A stretch of 24,389 bases of DNA, from positions 1 to 24,389 of the forward strand of contig JAUCBJ010001519.1 in the NCBI GenBank assembly GCA_032718475.1. Reading direction: 5' to 3'. Below, piece by piece: positions 18,278 through 24,389 of this stretch. A program made the translations under genes and the position numbers. The notes under the pieces are model-generated. The model saw only the letters and a program-made list of their open reading frames with translations, did no database searches and was not told the origin of the DNA. This stretch comes from Nemertoderma westbladi. Taxonomy: Eukaryota; Xenacoelomorpha; Nemertodermatida; Nemertodermatidae. Each line of letters begins with the position of its first letter. Within the stretch, counting starts at the first letter, position 1.

Positions 18278-18763
18278 CTATCTAGTCGACACATCAACCC
18301 TACCGCGGTCGGGTCTATTCACCCCCGCCTCTCCCTCTGCTATTGCGTGGCCTACCAGGCCCTCTACTCCCTGCCTACCAGCTACGTGGCCTACCAGGCC
18401 CTCGCTGGGTCTTCCCAACCCAGCCACTCCCTGCCTACCAATTACGTGGCCTACCAGGCCCTCTCTGGGTTGGATCAACCCCGCCTCCTCCGGCCTACCA
18501 ACTGTACGGCCTACCAGGCCCCCATCTGCCTGGCCATACACGCCCGACGTGTTCACGTTAATAGCACCCATATTAGAAACGGAATTATTTTGTTCGTTCG
18601 AGATAAAATCATTTGAATTATTTTGCGCGACTACACTATCTGATTTATTTTGTAAATTATTTAAATTATTTGGATTATATTGCATAACTACGTTGTTCGG
18701 ATTATTTCCTACGTTAATATTAGAATCGTTCTGATTTAAATTTAAATTACTACCACTAGGCAA
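18278..18763 (-). CDS. BEL/Pao gag-region fragment, Asn-rich then Gly/Val repeats
   Basis: A 161-codon frame (first codon TTG; open back to the G run at 18849-18858). The first 65 residues are strongly Asn-rich (NNPNN, NPNNLNNLQN). The rest holds imperfect repeats of about 16-25 residues built on GLVGHVIGRQGVAGL, visible in the DNA at 18340-18530 as recurring GGCCTACCAGGCCCTC on +. It ends in TAG at 18278-18280. No known domain. Compositional bias suggests a disordered assembly or linker region. Confidence 0.5.
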   Translation of the reverse strand: MPSGSNLNLNQNDSNINVGNNPNNVVMQYNPNNLNNLQNKSDSVVAQNNSNDFISNEQNNSVSNMGAINVNTSGVYGQADGGLVGRTVGRPEEAGLIQPREGLVGHVIGRQGVAGLGRPSEGLVGHVAGRQGVEGLVGHAIAEGEAGVNRPDRGRVDVSTR

Positions 18764-18831
18764 AGTATTTCCTGCAATAAAGGTTTGGTTAGAGTTGTCT
18801 AATATGGTACTATTAATATTAATGACGTCTA

Positions 18832-19047
18832 CTATAGCATTATTATTACCCCCCCCCCGCCCGTATGGTCACACCAGTTTTGGGTCTGTCGTGCGGTCCC
18901 TGTAAGTGGGGTATTAATAAATGTATCCATGGCCCCTGGCTCCTCGAAAATACTCGAGCCAGCCCCACTCTCAGACGCCCCTATTCGCACCAGTCCCCGC
19001 GCAGTATACACAGCGCGTGTGTATAGCTTTATACCCTGTAAGCTCAC
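18832..19047 (-). CDS. Short BEL/Pao fragment bridging ORF1 and the Asn-rich fragment
   Basis: A 71-codon frame (first codon GTG) overlapping the 3' end of ORF1 in another frame. It runs into the 10-base G run at 18849-18858 and stops right after it, while the frame of the Asn-rich fragment is open from that run onward. It contains EEPGAMDTFINTPLTG and otherwise nothing recognisable. It is credited only as a probable piece of the same broken gag region. Confidence 0.4.
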   Translation of the reverse strand: MSLQGIKLYTRAVYTARGLVRIGASESGAGSSIFEEPGAMDTFINTPLTGTARQTQNWCDHTGGGGVIIML

Positions 19048-20461
19048 CTTGACGTTTCTCTAATTCTTTTCGCTCACACTCCTTCCTTGCCATTCTCTCC
19101 TTACACTCCCGTGCGTCCCGCTCGGCCAATTCCAACTCTCTTCTAGCCCCCTCCCTTCGTCTCGCCTCACACTCTTTGCGTTCGTTTTCCTCTCTCGCCT
19201 CGCGTTCTTTGCACTCGTTTTCCTCTCTCGCCTCACGTTCTTTACACTCGCTTTCCTCTCTCGCTACACGTTCCCTGCGTTCGCTTTCCTCTCTCGCTAC
19301 ACGTTCCTTACGTTCCGCCTCACGCTCTTTGCGCTCATTTTTCTCTCTCGCTACACGTTCCCTACGTTCCGCCTCACGCTCTTCTTGTTCCTTCCTCCCT
19401 ACTTCCTCACACTCCCTAAGGCTTCTCACGGCCCTTTCGGCCCTCTCTCCGGTTTCTTTAATCAATGCCATTTCCCTCTCTAGCAGCACTCTCCCCTCCT
19501 CTAACCGTCTACCTACTTCCCTTTGACCTTGCTCTATCAAATCGAGACGGTACGTGGCATTTATCTCTCTCACCCGTCTTTCTTTTACGGAGGATGTAGC
19601 AGACTTATCGGTTGTGACGGATTCCCTCCGCCTCCCCGTCCTACTAACTTTCCCCCGCCTCCCGGAACTTCCTCCGACCGACGAGGCCGAATCCTCGGGG
19701 TTAACCTCGGGTTCGCCCTCCTCAGGTCTCTCCCAACCCACTAATTTTACTCCCCGGGCATCGACTAAGTATGGCCCTACGTACACTACACTAGGTTCCA
19801 TACCCCTACACCGCCATAAGTCACACAGTTCCTCGGCAACCCCTCTCGCTCTCTCCTTGGCCAGTTCTCTTTGCCCGAAGCGCATTAGATAATTAAAGTG
19901 TCTATTCGACTCACCTAGTCGTTTCCTCAGTCTCACCTCGTCTATCTTCGACCCCTCTTTGGCCTCCTTTAGTAGTTTCTGGGTCGCGTTGTAGGCCCGT
20001 CGAAGTCGATCAGAAACCCCGACGTCCTCGTCGCCGACCTCTCTTCCGTCTCTCCGGGTCCGACGTCGTACCGGCGGCCCCACCGTCGCCATTTCGGTGG
20101 GCCGTTCGTCGCCCTCGGCCTGTAGCTGACTGGCGACATCGGTACCGACATCTCCTCCATCTCTCCGGGTCCGGCGTCGTACCGTCGGCCCCACCGTCGC
20201 CGTTTCGGTGGGCCGCTCGTCGCCCTCGGCCTGTGGCTGGCCGGCGACATCGGTACGTCGACCCACGTCCCGTGTCGACTCGTCTCCTTCTCCCTCCGTC
20301 TCGCTCTCTCCTTCTCTCGGCCCCCCCTCATCCTGAACTGCCGGATGACCCGTTACCGATGGGTCCGGCATTGTGGGCCTGTACCGTCTGGTCGCGGCCT
20401 CGCGGATCGTTAGTTCTTCGTCCGGGGTCCGCGTCGGCGTCGTCTCTCCCGACTGACTCAT
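18971..20461 (-). CDS. ORF1 of the BEL/Pao element: long hendecad coiled-coil protein
   Basis: A 496-aa frame from an ATG at 20461, about 100 bases after the 5' LTR. Residues 1-60 are acidic and disordered. Residues about 68-141 are a tandem duplication of a roughly 37-residue module (QAEGDERPTE...VRRRTRRDG). Residues 150-250 look folded (YNATQKLLKEAKEG, NYLMRFGQRELAKE, ELCDLWRCRG, VYVGPYLVDARGVKLVGWE). Residues about 300-470 are a highly charged helix with an 11-residue repeat (AREENECKERE), the hendecad pattern of an extended coiled coil. Such a protein could drive assembly of element particles (inference). This extra ORF precedes the normal DUF1759 gag, which is unusual for BEL/Pao. A splice-donor-like CAAG|GTGAGC lies near 19050 on the minus strand. 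The folded part is unrecognised. Confidence 0.75.
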   Translation of the reverse strand: MSQSGETTPTRTPDEELTIREAATRRYRPTMPDPSVTGHPAVQDEGGPREGESETEGEGDESTRDVGRRTDVAGQPQAEGDERPTETATVGPTVRRRTRRDGGDVGTDVASQLQAEGDERPTEMATVGPPVRRRTRRDGREVGDEDVGVSDRLRRAYNATQKLLKEAKEGSKIDEVRLRKRLGESNRHFNYLMRFGQRELAKERARGVAEELCDLWRCRGMEPSVVYVGPYLVDARGVKLVGWERPEEGEPEVNPEDSASSVGGSSGRRGKVSRTGRRRESVTTDKSATSSVKERRVREINATYRLDLIEQGQREVGRRLEEGRVLLEREMALIKETGERAERAVRSLRECEEVGRKEQEEREAERRERVAREKNERKEREAERKERVAREESERRERVAREESECKEREAREENECKEREAREENERKECEARRREGARRELELAERDARECKERMARKECERKELEKRQGELTGYKAIHTRCVYCAGTGANRGV

Positions 20462-20562
20462 CTCGCTTGTATAGATTGGTGGCTGGTAGTCACTGAGTTT
20501 AGCTAGCTAGGGCGACAGCTCTGATTCAATTACTGTCAGGGTAGCTGCTAGGTTTCAATTAC
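20462..20562 (-). other. Element leader between 5' LTR and ORF1
   Basis: About 100 bases. A motif ACAGTAATTGAA occurs twice on the minus strand, once directly at the LTR edge and once about 30 bases on. No stretch beginning TGG that would match a tRNA 3' end was recognised next to the LTR, so the primer-binding site is unidentified. Confidence 0.5.
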
Positions 20563-21103
20563 TGTGACGGGATCCAGGAAGGATCCCGGTTTACCCGGTT
20601 TGTCAACTCACGCATCCCCGCCGTGTGTGAAAGATGAAAGAGTTTGTGTTGTTCGTCGTACGTAATATTCGAGGCGTATAATATAGATATGGATAATAAG
20701 ATGTGATATATTGTTGTACACGGAAGGCGGGAGATGGTAATTGAAGTCCCGGTACTTCCCTAGCTAAACTATTACTACTGTAACACCAATAACTAACACT
20801 GAGATAACTGAATGAAATGATTACTGCCAACTGGTTATATTGCACGGGTTGGCCTTGTTACTGTACCTAATCGATGCCTTTCCCCCCTCTGATTGGTTGA
20901 TACCCTTGTTGGCGCCCTTTGGAGCGTTCCCGTTCACTCCACCTGTTCTCTCTCTGTTAGGGGTTTGGCCCCTGACCCTCATTCTGTGTTTCTCCTTCCC
21001 ATTTTGTTGGGGTGACACGAGTGATTGATTACCCAATTTCGTGGCCCCCAATATTGCTTATCGGCTTACTTTATGGGTTTGTGTTAGCGGGATTGAATAA
21101 GCT
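20563..21103 (-). repeat. 5' LTR of the BEL/Pao element
   Basis: 541 bp, directly repeated at 11350-11890. It ends on the minus strand in the same GTCACA with the same hairpin (20568-20588). Right of 21103 the sequence AACAG follows; it does not match the left flank CACTACTAC of the 3' LTR, so no target-site duplication is seen. On the minus strand the 5' end may be TGTTAGC, three to four bases beyond the part shared with the other LTR. Confidence 0.93.
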
Positions 21104-22600
21104 AACAGAAACCAAGGATTCTGCATGGTTCAGCGGGGGTGGGGGTGGGGGGGTAGTAATATTTGTGCTCAACTAAATTTATTTTATTTATTATATCTAC
21201 TGTACTTACACATGTATTATTTCCGGTATTACATACATAGGAGTAATATAGTTGCTCCTGTACACTGACGCTATTGTTCCAAATAATCATTTAGTGTGTA
21301 TACATTGAATGGAATGCCCAGTGCAATTTTTTATCATAAATTATCTGGTTTTAAGGATCAATAAAGAAATTATTATTATTATTATTATTATTACTTCCAA
21401 CTAACGCAAAAAAAACGACGCGACATGTTTGGACGGCAGACCAGGCGTTTCCTTTGCGAAATCGGAGAGTTTCTCCAGACTTAGAACCCAAAAAAAATGT
21501 TAAAAAAAAAATGTGTACTAATGTTCGAAAGTTTTGTTTTTTTATTTTCACTGAGGCAACAACACAGAAAAGCACAAGCAAAATCTTTATTCTTAGAAGT
21601 AAACACTAACTGGTTTAAAGGTTTATATTTGTTTTTAGCGTGGTGTAATTTGTGTTATAATTTATTTGTAACCAAGTAAAAAATTAAATTTTAAATTTAA
21701 ATTTGTTTTTTTTTTAATAATTTTTAGGACAAAAAAGGTTGACGCAGAAATCAATCGCGATTCCTTATTGTGTGTAGCTCTAATTCTCAACTATGTGGAT
21801 TTTATTGGAGAGAATAGGAGTTATTACGTTCCTAGTAAGTCTACTTTAAATCAGTAGTAACTATAATTGCCGTAATAAGATTTATTAAATACTGCAAACC
21901 TGTAGTGTAGGTGTCAGCTAACTTTAAAATTTTTTTAAATTAGATAGTAGAGTTAAGCAGCTACGCCTTAACCATGTACATAAAGTGTATAATGTTATGT
22001 GTCCCAATTACCTAAAACAAAAATTCAACAGAGTGCGCGACTCTTACACTCTTACAATACCAGAGGTAGTGGTGCTTCAAACGTATACCTCTCGAATTGT
22101 AAATTATTCGAAACTGTTGTGCTCAATATAAAAAAGGGTACAATAGTCCTACTGTAAGTTATTAGTAATAATAATAATTTACTGTTTATTTACAATTTAT
22201 AAAAAGTACTGTATGTAATGCGTGTGTATATAATTAATTAAGTACATTTTTAAAGTTGACTCGGGCATTGCCACGCTCTCGGTAAAGTTGTACTTAGATT
22301 AATTACGTTTTATAAATTGTACTGTACATAGTTATACCTTTATCGTTGAGTCGGGCATTGTTACACTATCCCCATTACAAAGTTGTGGGACGGGTTGTAA
22401 TTTTTCATTGTTGTTACATAAATAATTATAGTTTAGTTTGAAAATGAACTAACAAACTATATTTAGAGTTTCAAATTATAATTTAAAGTCAGGTTAGTTT
22501 CTTTATTTTATTAGTCATGAATATTTCCTATCATATTGTGGAGAAGGCACTCGTTTTTAAGACTCCAATTCAAAAATCCTACTTTTTGTGAAAAATCCAC
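21104..22600. other. AT-rich non-coding stretch with simple repeats
   Basis: No gene seen. It includes G-rich DNA at about 21134-21153 (GGGGGTGGGGGTGGGGGGG), an (ATT)n microsatellite at about 21370-21392 and poly(A)/poly(T) tracts. The short open frames here are low complexity. Some of the DNA around 21355-21480 may be a decayed retroelement 3' end with an (AAT)n tail on the minus strand, but nothing conserved supports this. Confidence 0.5.
22196..22386. repeat. Diverged tandem duplication of about 90 bp
   Basis: Two blocks share the order TATAAA, GTACTGTA, then a core GTTGACTCGGGCATTGCCAC (22255-22274), seen again as GTTGAGTCGGGCATTGTTAC (22345-22364), each followed within about 20 bases by AAAGTTGT. 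Spacing is about 90 bp. Function unknown. Confidence 0.6.
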
Positions 22601-22669
22601 TTTCTCAATATACATTACTATTATCGGCCTGCAGCATTAAACTGCATAATATTGACATGCTATGCTGGG

Positions 22670-22984
22670 TTAACAAACGTTTTTTGCCACCACCATGCAA
22701 TCCACAATTGGCAAGCCAACTACAGCGTGTATAAGAATGCTATGCCGGCTTTTCAACAAATTGCGCCTCCACAACTCCCTATTCCCCATTACTTTCGCGA
22801 GATTATCTGCATCTTTAAGTCCTTTCAAGATGCGTCTCAAGAAAGTCATGAGCTTTCCACCATGCTTATTCACTCCATGAGGCTTCCAAAGTACAAGATT
22901 GTGCACTGGCTGGTCCTCACGGCGAAAGCAATGTCCTGCAAAGCGGAGGCGGCTCTGTTCAAGAGTCAAGATTGGGAGAACCAA
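22670..22984 (-). pseudogene. C-terminal fragment of a non-LTR retrotransposon reverse transcriptase
   Basis: A 104-codon minus-strand frame containing RLRFAGHCFRR, LVLWKPHG, a Gly/Lys stretch, then LAKVMGNRELWRRN. This is the pattern found after the RT domain in many LINE-type polyproteins (RLRFAGH...LLWTPxxG...MxDRxxWR). The catalytic RT and endonuclease parts are absent: upstream of 22990 on the minus strand nothing similar continues. Natural TAA end at 22670-22672. This is a 5'-truncated copy, the usual outcome of target-primed reverse transcription. The clade is not assigned. Confidence 0.75.
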
Positions 22985-23119
22985 AGATAAAATCCAATGT
23001 TATTTATATTATGTCTGCTTGGAGATGTATTCATTCTACTTGACACAATGAACCCCACATATCATTCTGGTGTAAATACCATTCAGAGATTTATTATTGG
23101 TGATTTGGGTGAATGAGTG

Positions 23120-23246
23120 GTTTCATATTATTATAACTTTTTATTGGGCACAGCTTTGCAAAGTCGGCAATGACGCCCAGGTGGGATCGAACTGGTGACC
23201 TCTGGGTTGGAAGTCTGACGCTTTAACCATTCAGCTAGCGGCCCAG
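23120..23246 (-). mobile_element. tRNA-derived SINE-like element
   Basis: On the minus strand a tRNA-like head runs from about 23244 to 23176, with a box A-like TAGCTGAATGG (23228-23238) and a box B-like AGTTCGATCCC (23183-23193). A short body follows (TTTGCAAAGCTGTGCCCAAT), then an A/T-rich tail (AAAAAGTTATAATAAT). The anticodon and T stems do not pair well, so this is not a working tRNA gene. Head plus unrelated tail is the SINE pattern. Family unknown. Confidence 0.7.
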
Positions 23247-24389
23247 GTAAAATATAGATCATGGAAATACTATCTGATTCCTTGTGTGTCCGCAATTTAC
23301 CTCCTCCTGGCCCTCCCATCTGTCAATACCATCATATACTGCCACTGTGCTCAACCCTACGGTACTTGGCCGTCTTTAACCACTCGCTACAATTGCAAAA
23401 GCTGTGCCCAACAAAAAGTAATAATCCAGAGATGTGGTATCCTCAGCTGTTAGATCCCAGCATGGACTCGGAATGGTATATAATGATGGTTCTACTCCTG
23501 CCGACGGACCTTAAATTGCCAACGTATGTATCCTATGTGACTTGGAAATCCTGGACAGCCCAGCATAGTTTCCCATATGAGTACTAGTTTTACTACTGCT
23601 CAATAAAAAATCGAACATTATGGTTCCGATTTACTCTATCTAACTTCAAATACTTGACATCCCTTTCAATGCTGCCAATATTACAATTAACACGTTTATT
23701 TTGTTAGGTGATATGCGACATATGATTAAACGCCAACCCCCTATCATGGAACATTCAATGCTACAGTGGTGTCTATCTCTTTACTGTAAACACCATAATA
23801 AATATTGTCTACTGAAGAATTACTTATTGTATCAGAGAGATCCCGAGAAATATGCTGCAGAACATTGGAGCAAATAGATGGAACAATCATGAATTGAAAA
23901 AAAAATACCCTGCATAATTATTCATTAAATTATTTATGTTGTACTTTGCTTTGTTATTGTACGGCAATAAATTAGGTGGCATTATTACCGGAACTACAGA
24001 ACTGTAATTGATTATGTCGCATATATTTTACAAAAACATATGTATGTACAACTCTAATAATGTGGTTTATTTCTTTGTATTAACTACAGGCTCATTTAAG
24101 TTGCATTGATTTACAACTATCCTTATTACACAACACCACTGCATCTATGCATGTATCGAATTGAACATGCATATATATTTTACATTATATATTCAGCAGT
24201 CAGGTCAGGTTCGACGACGTTGTCTACCCACGGACTTTGACACAGATCCATTTTAAGTTTTGTTTTGTGGTATAATTCACCCCCCAGTCCACAACAATAT
24301 TAACAGGGAGATAGGCTACTTATATCTTCACTCTGAGAGCCTCAAAAAGGGGGTGTTCCGACGCAATCAAAATTCATCCATCTCCAGGG
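23247..24389. other. AT-rich non-coding right end, no gene seen
   Basis: Apart from the SINE fragment, no conserved coding region is recognised. An open frame at 23261-23587 (108 codons) runs across the SINE fragment and is followed by AATAAA near 23602, but its sequence is not protein-like. The last 200 bases show nothing assignable. Confidence 0.45.
23386..23425 (+). repeat. Second SINE tail fragment, opposite orientation
   Basis: GCAAAAGCTGTGCCCAACAA followed by AAAGTAATAAT matches, on the plus strand, the body and tail of the SINE-like element at 23120-23165 on the minus strand. The two therefore form an inverted pair about 230 bp apart. Just upstream, CTTTAACCACTCGCTA (about 23375-23390) resembles the complement of the box A region. 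Confidence 0.55.

Larger units (their letters stand above)
11350..21103 (-). mobile_element. BEL/Pao LTR retrotransposon, full length but disrupted
   Basis: Two directly repeated 541-bp LTRs bound a 9.75-kb element read on the minus strand. Internal order from the 5' LTR at the right: leader of about 100 bases, coiled-coil ORF1, low-complexity gag-region fragments in shifting frames, then gag (DUF1759-like), zinc knuckles, aspartic protease, RT with YVDDG, RNase H-like domain, and integrase with a DUF5641-like tail. Integrase at the end of pol and the DUF1759 gag are typical of BEL/Pao. An in-frame TAG splits the integrase and several frame shifts break the gag region, so this copy is probably not autonomous. 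No clear target-site duplication, primer-binding site or simple polypurine tract was found, and the exact LTR ends are uncertain by a few bases. Confidence 0.93.

Noticed and set aside
21351-21581. 76-codon minus-strand frame with an Asn run
   Set aside because: The Asn run is the (ATT)n microsatellite read in one frame, and the rest has no recognisable domain. A decayed retroelement 3' end is possible but unsupported.
22652-22990. 112-codon plus-strand frame
   Set aside because: It is antisense to the LINE C-terminal fragment, whose motif order is recognisable on the minus strand.
23176-23244. Functional tRNA gene on the minus strand
   Set aside because: Box A and box B are recognisable, but the anticodon and T stems do not pair properly and a SINE-like body and tail follow directly.
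23261-23587. 108-codon plus-strand frame followed by AATAAA
   Set aside because: It crosses a SINE fragment, has no domain-like sequence and no credible start context; probably chance.

Overview
The window reads as genomic DNA of an invertebrate metazoan. The basis is a eukaryotic NSD-family histone methyltransferase, a BEL/Pao LTR retrotransposon (a superfamily known only from animals), non-LTR and tRNA-derived retroelement fragments, long tandem arrays and AT-rich gene-poor spacers. The phylum cannot be fixed from the sequence alone.

Layout. (1) 3-4469 (+): the 3' part of an NSD-type H3K36 methyltransferase gene, open through the left edge and uninterrupted by introns over almost 4.5 kb. 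It holds an HMG-box-like segment, a long low-complexity linker, a PHD cluster, PWWP, AWS-SET-postSET, one C-terminal PHD and a basic tail. (2) 4470-5326: AT-rich 3' flank. (3) 5327-7676: a 48-bp minisatellite of about 49 copies whose unit is itself a diverged dimer of a 24-bp unit. (4) 7677-8106: spacer with a near-perfect 26-bp inverted repeat enclosing two direct repeats. (5) 8107-8808 (+): an unrecognised 233-aa protein with two N-terminal zinc ribbons and a nearby AATAAA. (6) 8906-10257: an 85-bp array of 16 almost identical copies, followed to about 10530 by hairpins that reuse the array's core motif. (7) 10531-11349: spacer, no gene seen.

(8) 11350-21103 (-): a full-length BEL/Pao element with 541-bp LTRs. 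Reading on the minus strand it has a coiled-coil ORF1, a chain of gag-region fragments in shifting frames (several shifts fall at poly-G runs), then a DUF1759 gag-zinc knuckle-protease-RT-RNase H-integrase polyprotein. One in-frame TAG lies inside the integrase zinc finger. The LTRs differ at about 20 sites, almost all in one half, and no target-site duplication is visible. The copy is therefore probably old, non-autonomous and possibly recombinant. (9) 21104-24389: AT-rich non-coding DNA with microsatellites, a diverged duplication, a non-LTR retrotransposon C-terminal fragment and a tRNA-derived SINE-like element.

Only the NSD gene and perhaps the zinc-ribbon ORF are host gene candidates; nearly everything else is mobile or tandem-repeat DNA. 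The features most worth following are the extra coiled-coil and low-complexity region placed before the Pao gag, the G-run-associated frame shifts, the zinc-ribbon ORF between two arrays, and the motif shared by the 85-bp array and its hairpin flank.
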